This document shows positions 36,006-43,963 of a stretch of 64,000 nt of DNA, piece by piece; position 1 is the stretch's first letter; every line of letters begins with the position of its first letter. Both the position numbers and the translations under genes were made by a program. The notes beneath the pieces were generated by a model. The model ran no database searches. It worked only from the letters and a program-made list of their open reading frames with translations, and was not told where the DNA came from. The DNA is from an uncultured Eubacteriales bacterium. Lineage in GTDB: Bacteria > Bacillota > Clostridia > Oscillospirales > Oscillospiraceae. The stretch is taken from the NCBI GenBank assembly GCA_900079765.1, contig LT599017.1, forward strand, positions 744,001 through 808,000, written 5' to 3'.

Positions 36006-36659
36006 ATGAGACGATACAGGGCGGTGCTCTTCGACGTGGACGGGACGTTGCTGGACACCAGCGAGGGACTGTACGCCAGCGCCAAAAAGGCGATCCGGGA
36101 GATGGGACTGCCTCCGTTGGACGCGGACCGGCTTCGAAAAATTCTCTCGGCCAACGCCCAGCACGCCTTTCAGGAGTATTATCAGCTCTCCGAAGAGGAC
36201 ACCCGGCGTATCAGCGACATTTACCGCAGCGCCTACCGGGACGAATTTTTCTCCCTGGTGGAGCCTTTCCCGGGCGTGCCCCGGATGTTGGAGGAGCTGC
36301 GGGCGGATGGGTACGTCCTTGGCACCGCCTCCCTCAAACGGGAGGACTTCTGCCGCACGCTCTTTGGACCGATGGGTCTTCTGGACTATTTCGACGTGTT
36401 GTCCGGACAGAGCGCAGATTACACCCGCACCAAGCGGGATACCATCGTCAGCGCGGCGGAGCGGCTGGGTTTGGAGGCGAGCGACTGTGTGCTGGTAGGA
36501 GACAGTGTCTATGACGCGGAGGGGGCGGAGCAGGCCGGCTGCGGTTTTCTGGCCGTCACCTATGGGTTCGGGTTCACCAGCGCGGAGGAGGTGGCCCCCT
36601 ACCCCCTGCTGGCCAGCGCGGCCAATACCGGCGAGGTGCTGGAGTTGCTGCGGTCCTGA
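36006..36659 (+). CDS. HAD-family hydrolase, phosphoglycolate phosphatase-like
   Basis: ATG 36006 (MRRYRAVLFDVDGTLLDT) is placed 9 bases after GAGAGGGG; ATG 35997 is adjacent to that site. The 217-residue product has HAD motif I FDVDGTLLDT (D10, D12), a helical cap domain (residues about 18-85), motif II GTASLKR, motif III KRDTIVSA and motif IV LVGDSVYDAEGAEQAG. It belongs to the Gph/PgmB-like haloacid dehalogenase group; the phosphate ester substrate is not known. Confidence 0.9.
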   Translation: MRRYRAVLFDVDGTLLDTSEGLYASAKKAIREMGLPPLDADRLRKILSANAQHAFQEYYQLSEEDTRRISDIYRSAYRDEFFSLVEPFPGVPRMLEELRADGYVLGTASLKREDFCRTLFGPMGLLDYFDVLSGQSADYTRTKRDTIVSAAERLGLEASDCVLVGDSVYDAEGAEQAGCGFLAVTYGFGFTSAEEVAPYPLLASAANTGEVLELLRS

Positions 36660-36683
36660 AACGGGGCGCCGTAAAAAAACAAT

Positions 36684-36726
36684 AAAAAGCAGACGTCGAA
36701 GGGGAACTTCGGCGTCTGCTTTTTTA
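36684..36726. terminator. Bidirectional terminator between HAD gene and gntR
   Basis: Stem AGCAGACGTCGAAG with CTTCGGCGTCTGCT (36688-36701, 36707-36720; one G-T pair), flanked by AAAA on the left and TTTTTT on the right. Confidence 0.9.
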
Positions 36727-36757
36727 CTGCATCAGAAGGTTTTCCGGCTATGGACCG

Positions 36758-37483
36758 TCAGTGTGAGATCCGGGCCTGGTATTGAAAGTTTTCCCACAGG
36801 TCGACAGAGTCATAGATAGCCTTCCGGGCAAGCTCAGGGTCGTTGCTGCGGATGCCCTCAATGATCTGGGAGTGAGCTTTGTAGGTGCGTTCGCCGTTAA
36901 TCTGCTTGTGATGGCTGTTGCTGATGGACTCCTCGAAATAGTCGATGACGAACTCGTAGATGCGGCTCATCATGTTGTTGTGTGCGGCTTGTCCCAGGAT
37001 GCGATGGAAGTCGAGGTCAAGCCTGGCAAACGCCTCCGGTGTAGAGTCGGCGGAGCGGCGCAGCTCATTGAACCGCGCCATGTTCTCCTCCAGCAGGCCC
37101 CGTTCCCGCTGGTTCTTCTCGCGGTTGAGAATGACCAGCTCAACGACGTCCACCTCGATCATCTTGCGAAACTCTGTCAGCTCCTTAAGGTCGGGGTCAT
37201 AGAGCATAAAGCTGAAGAGCATGGGCTCAATGATAGGCTTTCCCGCCTTAGTGGGGATATAGGTGCCATCCCCCGCCCGGATTTCGACGATGCCGAAGGC
37301 GGAGAGGATCTTCATGGCCTCCCTTACGGAGCCGCGGCTGACTCCGAGTCCCTCGGAGATCTCGCTCTCACTGGGGACCTTTTGACCCGGCTGCAGCTTT
37401 TTTGTACGCAGCAGCTCCCAGATACCGTCAATTACGATATCAACGGTTGATTTTTTTTCTTGCTTTTTAAAGAGCTCATCCAT
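36758..37483 (-). CDS. FadR/GntR-family regulator (FCD domain)
   Basis: The start ATG 37483 (MDELFKKQEKKSTVD) is preferred over an upstream in-frame TTG; the ribosome site GAGAG is weak. The 241-residue protein has a GntR winged helix (PGQKVPSESEISEGLGVSRGSVREAMKILSAFGIVEI) and a C-terminal FCD ligand domain with metal-type residues in RLDLDFHRILGQAAHN and KAHSQIIEGI. FCD regulators usually sense small organic acids or sugar acids. It is divergent from the PTS operon and almost certainly its regulator. Confidence 0.9.
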   Translation of the reverse strand: MDELFKKQEKKSTVDIVIDGIWELLRTKKLQPGQKVPSESEISEGLGVSRGSVREAMKILSAFGIVEIRAGDGTYIPTKAGKPIIEPMLFSFMLYDPDLKELTEFRKMIEVDVVELVILNREKNQRERGLLEENMARFNELRRSADSTPEAFARLDLDFHRILGQAAHNNMMSRIYEFVIDYFEESISNSHHKQINGERTYKAHSQIIEGIRSNDPELARKAIYDSVDLWENFQYQARISH

Positions 37484-37530
37484 GCTAAACACTCTCAAAT
37501 CTAATAAATTATCTCCTATTTTGTGATCTC

Positions 37531-37559
37531 ATTATAATGCACGACGCACTGAATGTCAA
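37531..37559 (-). promoter_or_regulatory. Consensus promoter of the FCD regulator gene
   Basis: On the minus strand: TTGACA (37559-37554), 17 bases, TATAAT (37536-37531). Perfect consensus, 47 bases upstream of the start. Confidence 0.85.
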
Positions 37560-37591
37560 ATGTTAGCTATTAAAGGTCGGACATTTAATAT

Positions 37592-37620
37592 TTGACATGT
37601 CGAAAAAAGGGTGCTATAAT
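37592..37620 (+). promoter_or_regulatory. Consensus promoter of the PTS operon
   Basis: TTGACA (37592-37597), 17 bases, TATAAT (37615-37620). Perfect consensus; its -35 faces that of the regulator promoter 32 bases away. The gap holds GGTCGGACA, with a GT-N3-AC core as in FadR-type half-sites. Confidence 0.88.
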
Positions 37621-37633
37621 GAAAACAACAAAC

Positions 37634-37647
37634 ATCAGACGTCTAAT
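37634..37647 (+). promoter_or_regulatory. Candidate operator of the FCD regulator
   Basis: ATCAGACGTCTAAT is a near-perfect palindrome about 14 bases after the -10 box of the PTS promoter, where a bound repressor would block elongation or initiation. A core AGACGTCT is fully symmetric. Assignment to the FCD regulator is inference. Confidence 0.55.
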
Positions 37648-37718
37648 GGGAAGGAGTAAATTACCATAGAATTGTCCCTTGTCAGTTTCTTATGATAGAG
37701 AGAAAGGAGGCGAGAAAA

Positions 37719-38204
37719 ATGATTATGACGCTGCGGATCGACGAACGCCTGATCCATGGGCAGGTCATCGCGACCTGGCTGAAGAGTCTGAGCATCTCCC
37801 ACATCATCGTGGCAAACGACGCGGCCGCGAAGGACGAGGTATTGCAGAAGACGCTGAAGATGGTGCTGCCCCCGGAGCAGAAATGCCTGATGAAAGGAGT
37901 GGAAGATGCAATCAGGATTCTGCGCGACCCCCGCTGCGACGACATGCGTATCCTGCTCGTTACGGCAAACCCCGCGGATGCGTACTCCCTGGTCAAGAGC
38001 GTAAAGGGGATACCGGAAGTGAACCTGGCAAACTACGGCAGCATCACCAAGGCGAAGGTGCAGGGCAAGGTCACGGTGTCGGGTATGGTGTACCTCGACA
38101 GCGAGGACATTGAGGCTACCAACGCTCTGATCGGGACCGGTATCCCGGTATTCACCCAGAAGACCCCCTCGGACCCCAAGAAAAAGCTGACTCATATCTC
38201 GTGA
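37719..38204 (+). CDS. PTS mannose-family EIIB component
   Basis: AAAGGAGG is 8 bases before ATG 37719; 161 residues. The phosphorylation site is H13 in LRIDERLIHGQVIATW. The rest follows the sorbose/mannose IIB fold, with IVANDAAAKDEVLQ. It accepts phosphate from EIIA and passes it to the sugar during transport by IIC/IID. First gene of the operon. The mannose family includes transporters for mannose, sorbose, gluconate and glucosaminate, so the name does not define the substrate. Confidence 0.93.
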   Translation: MIMTLRIDERLIHGQVIATWLKSLSISHIIVANDAAAKDEVLQKTLKMVLPPEQKCLMKGVEDAIRILRDPRCDDMRILLVTANPADAYSLVKSVKGIPEVNLANYGSITKAKVQGKVTVSGMVYLDSEDIEATNALIGTGIPVFTQKTPSDPKKKLTHIS

Positions 38205-38257
38205 TTTTTCTCAGCGCGCAGACAAAAATCGGGAAGAAATGATTAGGAGGGTTCAAA

Positions 38258-39061
38258 TTGATCGTTCAAGCTTTGCTGGTTGCTTTGACGTATTGGGTAC
38301 TGCTGCTGGTCCACCGCTTTGGCGCCAACAGCATGGCGGAGCGGCCCATCGTTGTGGGTGCGGTGGTCGGTATCGTCCTTGGTGACCCCATCACCGGCGC
38401 GCTGATCGGCGCCCAACTCGAGGTCATCTACCTGGGCGTTGTCTCGGTCGGCGGCGCGCAGGCGACGGATACGCTGTATGCCACCTCTATGGCGGTGGCG
38501 CTGTCCGTCATGACGGGCATGGCGCAGGAGGTATCCATCGCCCTCGCCATTCCCCTGGGCTTTATTGGCCTGTTCATTCTCCAGGTGACTCGCATTTTCT
38601 TTGCCTTCGTATGCCCCATACTTGACAAATTTGCTGAGAACGATAACCGGGTGGCCTACTGCGTCACTTATATCGCCCATATCATCATTGGCTACGGCTT
38701 TGGCCCCATCACCATGTTTATCGCCCTCTCCGCCGGCGCGGAGGCGACCCAGAACTTCATCAATACCCTGCCCCCGTTCATCATGAAGGGGATGCAGACC
38801 GCTGGCGGCATGCTCCCGGCGCTGGGCCTGGGCACGCTGCTGAGCATGATTTGGGACAAGAAAAAGGCCATCTACTTTTTCCTCGGTTTCATCCTGGTGG
38901 TGTATCTCAATATCCCCATGATCGGCCTGGCCGTCATCGGTGTGTTCCTGATGCTCACCGACCTCTACCATAACCAGGACATCCAAGAGCTCAAAGGCAA
39001 AAAGGTGTTCAGCATGAGCGGAGCCAGTCTGAGTGACGAGGAGGAATTTTTCGATGAGTAA
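38258..39061 (+). CDS. PTS mannose-family EIIC permease
   Basis: Starts with TTG 38258 (MIVQALLVALTYWVLLL), TAGGAGG 8 bases upstream; 267 residues. It is a polytopic protein with the IIC-Man features RPIVVGAVVGIVLGDPITGALIGAQLEVIYLG near residues 28-60. It forms the membrane channel with EIID, whose start overlaps its end by 8 bases. Confidence 0.93.
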   Translation: MIVQALLVALTYWVLLLVHRFGANSMAERPIVVGAVVGIVLGDPITGALIGAQLEVIYLGVVSVGGAQATDTLYATSMAVALSVMTGMAQEVSIALAIPLGFIGLFILQVTRIFFAFVCPILDKFAENDNRVAYCVTYIAHIIIGYGFGPITMFIALSAGAEATQNFINTLPPFIMKGMQTAGGMLPALGLGTLLSMIWDKKKAIYFFLGFILVVYLNIPMIGLAVIGVFLMLTDLYHNQDIQELKGKKVFSMSGASLSDEEEFFDE

Positions 39062-39875
39062 GAATGGGACGAAAAGCGCCGATCCGATCCTGAAACAGCT
39101 TTTCCGGCGCAGTTGGTTCGTCGGCGCGGCCTACAACAATGTTCGCGGCCAGGGCCACGGCGCGCTCTACACACTCTGGCCCCTGATCGACAAGCTCTAC
39201 CCCGACCCCGCGCAGAAAGCCAGGAAGATTGAGGCACTCAAGCGCCACACCGTCTTCTATAACATCACCCCCCAGGTAAACACCGTGGGCCTGGGCCTGT
39301 TCGCGGCGATGGAGGAGAAGTGCGCGAAGGATGAGTGCTTTGACGCCTCCTCCATCAACGCCATGAAGGCTGCCATCATGGGTCCCATGAGCGGCATCGG
39401 CGACGCAATGTTCCAGGTGACGATCCGCATCATTGCCACCAGCATCGGCCTGAGCTTTGCCATGAACGGCTCCTGGGTGGGCGGCGCGCTTTTCTTCCTG
39501 ATTTTCAACGCCTTCAGCTACGTGATCCGCAGATACCTGCTCTATAAGTCCTACGGCATGGGCGAGCAGCTGGTGTCCACCGCATCCGAGAGCGGTCTTC
39601 TTCAGATTTTGACCAAGGCGGCGGCCATCATCGGCCTCTTCATGGTGGGTGCTATGGCGGCCTCCTCCGTTAAGCTGGAGTTTGCCCTCTCCTGGATGAC
39701 GGCGGGTGCCGAGGTGACTCTTCAGAGCTTTTTTGATGCCATCATGCCAAAGGTTCTCCCGCTGGGGCTGACCCTCGCGGCAATGGCGGCCATCCGCAAA
39801 AAGATGAACGCCAACCTGCTGATGCTGATTATGATCGTCGTCGCCATTCTGGGCGCGTGGGTCGGCCTGTTCTGA
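39054..39875 (+). CDS. PTS mannose-family EIID component
   Basis: ATG 39054 (MSKNGTKSADPILKQ) has GAGGAGGA 10 bases upstream; an in-frame start 21 bases earlier lies deeper in EIIC. The 273-residue product shows the IID-Man signature RRSWFVGAAYNNVRGQGHGALY, FYNITPQVNTVGLGLFAAMEE and AAIMGPMSGIGDAMFQ. It completes the membrane complex. Confidence 0.93.
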   Translation: MSKNGTKSADPILKQLFRRSWFVGAAYNNVRGQGHGALYTLWPLIDKLYPDPAQKARKIEALKRHTVFYNITPQVNTVGLGLFAAMEEKCAKDECFDASSINAMKAAIMGPMSGIGDAMFQVTIRIIATSIGLSFAMNGSWVGGALFFLIFNAFSYVIRRYLLYKSYGMGEQLVSTASESGLLQILTKAAAIIGLFMVGAMAASSVKLEFALSWMTAGAEVTLQSFFDAIMPKVLPLGLTLAAMAAIRKKMNANLLMLIMIVVAILGAWVGLF

Positions 39876-39921
39876 GAGGACCCGCCGTCAATAAGCCTTA
39901 TCATACTTAGGAGGAAACGCA

Positions 39922-40758
39922 ATGCTAGTAACTATGGCCGAAATACTTAACCAAGCCCGCAAGGAGGGCTACGGCGTAACCGCGCCCAATGTCCAGAGCG
40001 AGGATACGGTGCGGGCCGTCATCGCCGTGGCGGAGGAGCTCAAGGCGCCCATGATCATCGACGTCAACGAGTTTGTCCACCCCGACCTGCCCTGGTTTGG
40101 CCGCCTGATTGAGGACCTGGTCAAGGTCTCGCCCATGCCCTTTGCCATCAATCTCGATCACGGCAAGAAGTTTTCAGATATCATGTGGGGCATCCGCGCG
40201 GGCTTCACCTCCGTCATGGTGGATCGCTCCAGCGAGCCGTACGACGTGAATGTACGCGATACCAAGGAGGTCGTGCGTATGTGCCGGGCCCTGGGCATCA
40301 GCGTGGAGGCCGAGCTGGGACACGTGGGCATGGGCCAGCAGTACGACGTCGACGGTGCGAGCAACCTCACCGACCCGGACGAGGCCGCCAGATTCATCGA
40401 TGAGACCGGCGTGGATTGCCTGGCCGTCGCCATCGGTACGGCCCATGGCCGCTATAAGGGCACCCCCTTCATCGACTTTGACCGCCTGGAGAAGATCGTG
40501 GCCAAGTGCGGGGACACACCCCTGGTCCTCCACGGCGGCAGCGGCACCGGCGACGAGAACCTGGCCCGGGCCGTGCGCAGCGGCATCCAGAAGGTCAACC
40601 TGGCCACTGAGCTGATCACGGCGGGCAAGGAGGCTCTGGACGAGTTCTTCAAGGACCCGAATTTTGACAAGTGGAAAGTCATGCCCACCTTCATGGGCGG
40701 GTACAAGGCTCGGCTCGCCCACTATGTAAAGCTTTTCGGCCAGGACAACAGGGCCTGA
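39922..40758 (+). CDS. Class II (ketose-bisphosphate-type) aldolase
   Basis: AGGAGGAAACGCA precedes ATG 39922; 278 residues. The zinc-dependent class II aldolase motifs are present: INLDHGKKF with the catalytic Asp, SVEAELGHVG, AIGTAHGRYKG with a zinc His, LHGGSGTGDE and KVNLATEL. Family members cleave fructose-, tagatose- or related ketose-bisphosphates to DHAP and an aldehyde. Its place between EIID and EIIA suggests it cleaves a phosphorylated derivative of the imported compound. Being smaller than glycolytic FbaA-type enzymes it may have a specialised substrate. Confidence 0.9.
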   Translation: MLVTMAEILNQARKEGYGVTAPNVQSEDTVRAVIAVAEELKAPMIIDVNEFVHPDLPWFGRLIEDLVKVSPMPFAINLDHGKKFSDIMWGIRAGFTSVMVDRSSEPYDVNVRDTKEVVRMCRALGISVEAELGHVGMGQQYDVDGASNLTDPDEAARFIDETGVDCLAVAIGTAHGRYKGTPFIDFDRLEKIVAKCGDTPLVLHGGSGTGDENLARAVRSGIQKVNLATELITAGKEALDEFFKDPNFDKWKVMPTFMGGYKARLAHYVKLFGQDNRA

Positions 40759-40768
40759 GGCGCGGCGC

Positions 40769-41215
40769 ATGGTAAAGTTTTTGATTGCCACCCACGGAGA
40801 CCTGGCCTCCGGCTTCAAAAGCAGCCTGGGTATTATCCTGGGAAAAGAGATGGCCGACCTGGTGGAGACGGTAAACGCCTTCACCCGGGACGAGAACCCA
40901 AAGGAGGCCATCGACAACCTGATCGCCTCCCTGGGGAAGGGGGACCAGCTCGTTATTTTCAGCGACTGGATGAACGGCAGCGTAAATCAGATCTGTACGC
41001 CCCATGCCTCCGAAGATAAGGTGTACGTCGTCACGGGGGCCAACCTGCCCCTCATCTGTGAGGTGCTGGGCGACATGGGCGGGGCCGCGCGCGTCAGCGA
41101 GAACGCGCTCCGCGCCGCCGTCGACCGGGCGAAGAACGAGGTGCGCTATGTGAACGACCTCTTCCGCAGCAGCGAGCATCTCGGGGGCCTGACGGACGAG
41201 GACAGCTTTTTTTAG
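40769..41215 (+). CDS. PTS mannose-family EIIA component
   Basis: The 148-residue protein starts MVKFLIATHGDLASGF with the phosphorylated H9, followed by the IIA-Man core VIFSDWMNGSVNQI and VTGANLPLICEVL. It takes phosphate from HPr. It lies 10 bases after the aldolase gene, away from the other PTS genes, an order found in some mannose-family catabolic operons. Confidence 0.92.
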   Translation: MVKFLIATHGDLASGFKSSLGIILGKEMADLVETVNAFTRDENPKEAIDNLIASLGKGDQLVIFSDWMNGSVNQICTPHASEDKVYVVTGANLPLICEVLGDMGGAARVSENALRAAVDRAKNEVRYVNDLFRSSEHLGGLTDEDSFF

Positions 41216-41291
41216 TAAACGGGGAGACCGGTGAGGAAAATCCGCGCTGATCCCTGATGTGCCAATCTATATGGAAGGAATGAACGTTTTT

Positions 41292-41762
41292 ATGTTCAGG
41301 TTTCAAAGCGCTTGCGGCAAGACCGGCAAGCTTGTGGCGGCCAGGCTGCTGCCGGGCTGTGATGTGATCGAGGGTATCGAGGCGGTTTGCCGGGAGCACG
41401 GGATCAAGCACGCCTATGTCTCCTGTTTCGGCAGCTTTGCGCGGGCCGGCTACATGTATCTGGTGCCTAACCCCCAGGCGAAGGTGGGGGCGGGCTACGG
41501 CGAGGTGAACCGCTGCGACGGACCGGTGGAGTTTCTAAACGGGACAGGCGTGGTCTGCCAGAACGCCGGCAATTACGACACCCACTTCCACGCCACCATG
41601 TGTGACAAGGACGGGCGGGTGTTCGGCGGCCACCTCGTAAAGGGGGAGAACCCGGCCCTTACCACCGTAGATCTGGTGGTTATCGAATCCGAGAGTGTCC
41701 AGATGCTTCGTACCGCGGATGAGGAGACCGGCCTGACTCAGTTCTATCCCGTAGCGGACTAG
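41292..41762 (+). CDS. PPC/DUF296 domain protein
   Basis: The start is taken at ATG 41292 (MFRFQSACGKTG) because AAGGA is about 11 bases upstream; ATG 41271 or 41280 are also possible. The 156-residue product is a single PPC (DUF296) domain: VIEGIEAVCREHGIKHAYVSCFGSFARA, the histidines in DTHFHATMCDKDGRVFGGHLVKG that bind a metal in solved structures, and TTVDLVVIESES. In plants the domain accompanies AT-hooks; stand-alone bacterial copies have no established reaction. Its place within a sugar catabolic operon suggests an enzymatic or ligand-binding role. Confidence 0.85.
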   Translation: MFRFQSACGKTGKLVAARLLPGCDVIEGIEAVCREHGIKHAYVSCFGSFARAGYMYLVPNPQAKVGAGYGEVNRCDGPVEFLNGTGVVCQNAGNYDTHFHATMCDKDGRVFGGHLVKGENPALTTVDLVVIESESVQMLRTADEETGLTQFYPVAD

Positions 41763-41789
41763 CTTCCCGAGGCGATATCGTTTTTAAAA

Positions 41790-41845
41790 TCACCGCCGCC
41801 CTGGCTGGTACAGGCTCTGCCTGCCAGGCCGGGGCGGCGGCTTAA
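41790..41845 (+). other. GC-rich hairpin between PPC and kinase genes
   Basis: GCCGCCC and GGGCGGC arms with additional inner pairing (CTGGC/GCCAG) enclose a variable loop. No T-run follows. It may stabilise or process the operon mRNA. The region 41763-41861 shows no gene. Confidence 0.45.
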
Positions 41846-41861
41846 TTGACAGGAGGCTTTC

Positions 41862-43109
41862 ATGGACGGACATAGCCCTATTCACATCGGCGTAATTGCG
41901 GACGATTTTACCGGCGGGAGCGACGCCGCCTCCTTTCTGGCGGAGAGCGGCGTCAGCACCATTCTATATAACGGCGTCCCCAGCCAGCCGTCCCGGGAAT
42001 GCGGCGCGGTGGTGATCGCCCTGAAGACACGGAGCGTTCTCCCGGACGAGGCGGTACGGCAGACCCTGGAGGCTGCTCGCTGGCTGCGGGAGAACCGGGC
42101 GGAGAAACTCTACTTTAAGTACTGCTCTACCTTCGATTCTACGCCCGAGGGGAATATCGGCCCTGTGCTGGACAGCCTGCTGGAATTCACGGGGGCGGCC
42201 TTCACGGTCCTCTGCCCCTCTCTGCCCGTCAACGGTCGGACGGTCAGGGATGGCGTTCTTTACGTGAACGGCGTCCCACTGTCGGAGAGTCCCATGAAGG
42301 ACCACCCGCTGAACCCCATGTGGGCCTCCGCGCTTTCGGGGCTGATGCGCGGGCAGAGCAAGTACCCCTGTCTGGTGCTGGAGCGGCGGCAGTTGGAGGA
42401 TGGGGCGGAGGTATCTGCCCTCCTGGAGCGGTATCAGGCCGATCACCCCCGTTTCTACGTGGTGCCTGACTACGAGGACGGCGGCGACGGGACCAGGATC
42501 GCCGGGCTTTTTGGCGGTCTGCCCCTGTTAAGCGGGGGGTCCGGCCTGCTGGAGCACCTGTACCCTGGCGGTCAGGCTATGGGCCGAGAGGGCGGCGATA
42601 GCCGCCGGGAACGGTCGGTCATCCTGTGCGGGAGCTGCTCTCGGGCCACCAGAGGTCAGATACGCCACTTTCAGATCCACGGTGGGCAGAGCTGCGCTGT
42701 GGACGCTGAAAAGCTGCTGAGCGGCGAACAGACCGTGGCTGAGATATGGCGCTTTGTGTCCGACCACCCGGACGAAACGGTTTTAGTCTACAGCGGCGCC
42801 GTGGAGAAAGACCCAGGCTCGCGCGGAGCTGGGGAGGAGCTTGCCCGCGCGTCCGCGCTGATTGAGCGCACGATGGCGGAGCTGGGTACCCTTGCCGAGC
42901 GCGCCGGGTTTGACCGCATCGTAGTTGCGGGGGGCGAGACGTCGGGAGCGGTCATGCTGCGGCTGGGGTATGACGCCTATTATATCGGCCGCTCTATTGC
43001 ACCCGGCGTCCCGGAGATGACCCCGATCAACAACGCCAGGCTGAAAATTATCCTCAAGTCGGGCAACTTCGGCCAAGAAGATTTCTTCGAACGGGCGGTG
43101 AAACCCTGA
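41862..43109 (+). CDS. otnK: Four-carbon acid sugar kinase family protein (DUF1537, OtnK-like)
   Basis: AGGAGG precedes ATG 41862; 415 residues, the usual length. The N-terminal domain begins HIGVIADDFTGGSDAASFLAESG, typical of DUF1537, with KYCSTFDSTPEGNIGPV and CPSLPVNGRTVRDG. The C-terminal nucleotide-binding domain has LCGSCSRATRGQI and VVAGGETSGAVM. Known members phosphorylate tetronates or 3-oxo-tetronates at C4 using ATP. It overlaps the next gene by one base. With the OtnC-like partner the best guess is 3-oxo-tetronate kinase; the exact sugar acid is uncertain. Confidence 0.87.
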   Translation: MDGHSPIHIGVIADDFTGGSDAASFLAESGVSTILYNGVPSQPSRECGAVVIALKTRSVLPDEAVRQTLEAARWLRENRAEKLYFKYCSTFDSTPEGNIGPVLDSLLEFTGAAFTVLCPSLPVNGRTVRDGVLYVNGVPLSESPMKDHPLNPMWASALSGLMRGQSKYPCLVLERRQLEDGAEVSALLERYQADHPRFYVVPDYEDGGDGTRIAGLFGGLPLLSGGSGLLEHLYPGGQAMGREGGDSRRERSVILCGSCSRATRGQIRHFQIHGGQSCAVDAEKLLSGEQTVAEIWRFVSDHPDETVLVYSGAVEKDPGSRGAGEELARASALIERTMAELGTLAERAGFDRIVVAGGETSGAVMLRLGYDAYYIGRSIAPGVPEMTPINNARLKIILKSGNFGQEDFFERAVKP

Positions 43110-43732
43110 TGGACGCGATATGGAAGGAAAAGCTGACTGATGCGATCTGGATCGGGAAGGCCCTCTTTGACCGGGGGATGGTGACGGGTTCTACCTCCAA
43201 CCTGAGCTTTCGTCACGGGGACGGGATATATATTACCGCCAGTGGCTCCTGTTTCGGGCGGCTTACCCCGGAGCGCTTTGCCTACGTAGGGCTGGACGGG
43301 GTGGCAGCGGGCCAGAGGCCGAGCAAGGAATTCCCGCTCCACCTGGCGCTCTACCAGAGAGACCCGGCGTGCCAGGCTGTGCTTCACACACATAGCCTGT
43401 ACAGCACCCTCTGGTCCTGTCAGGGAGACATCGGGGAGAGGGCCGGACGGCTGGGAGCGTACACGCCCTATCTGAACATGCTTGCGGACGGTCTTACCGT
43501 AGTACCCTACGCGCCCCCCGGCAGCGGGGCGCTCTTCCGGCTTTTTGAGGAGCAGGCGGGGGAGGGAAGGGCCTATCTGCTGCAAAATCACGGCCCTCTC
43601 GTGGCGGGGAAGAGCCTGCTGGACGCCTTCTACCTTCTGGAGGAGCTGGAGATGAGCGCAAAGGTGAGCTGGCTGCTGCGCGGCTCGGAGTCTGGCATGG
43701 CATACAGCGAGCGGCAGTTGGGGAGAGAATAG
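43109..43732 (+). CDS. otnC: Class II aldolase/adducin family protein (OtnC-like)
   Basis: The 207-residue protein starts at the overlapping TGATGG of the kinase gene. It has the FucA/AraD fold marks: GMVTGSTSNLSFR phosphate-binding loop, the acid/base Glu E74 in PSKEFPLH, zinc histidines H93 and H95 in LHTHSLYS, and NHGPLVAGK. OtnC decarboxylates 3-oxo-tetronate 4-phosphate to DHAP. A related aldolase such as fuculose-phosphate aldolase is the alternative. It is the last gene of the operon. Confidence 0.85.
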   Translation: MDAIWKEKLTDAIWIGKALFDRGMVTGSTSNLSFRHGDGIYITASGSCFGRLTPERFAYVGLDGVAAGQRPSKEFPLHLALYQRDPACQAVLHTHSLYSTLWSCQGDIGERAGRLGAYTPYLNMLADGLTVVPYAPPGSGALFRLFEEQAGEGRAYLLQNHGPLVAGKSLLDAFYLLEELEMSAKVSWLLRGSESGMAYSERQLGRE

Positions 43733-43733
43733 G

Positions 43734-43771
43734 ACCGAGGGAGGAGCAAATTGCTCCTCCCTCGGTTTTTA
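43734..43771 (+). terminator. Terminator of the PTS operon
   Basis: ACCGAGGGAGGAGCAA and TTGCTCCTCCCTCGGT (43734-43749, 43751-43766) form a near-continuous palindrome followed by TTTTA, 2 bases after the otnC stop. Confidence 0.92.
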
Positions 43772-43963
43772 CTCTTCCTGATACCCCCGGAGCTTACTCT
43801 CCAGGGGGCCGAGCGTCTCATCGCAGCGGGTAATCTCATTCGGCCAGCAACTCCCGCTGCTCAAGTAGGGACTAAGAATTAATGACACTTACAGATAATC
43901 CAACTAATCATGCTGATATGTGTAGTAAAGCACCTACCGCATTGGGCAAGTCCTTTTTATTGA

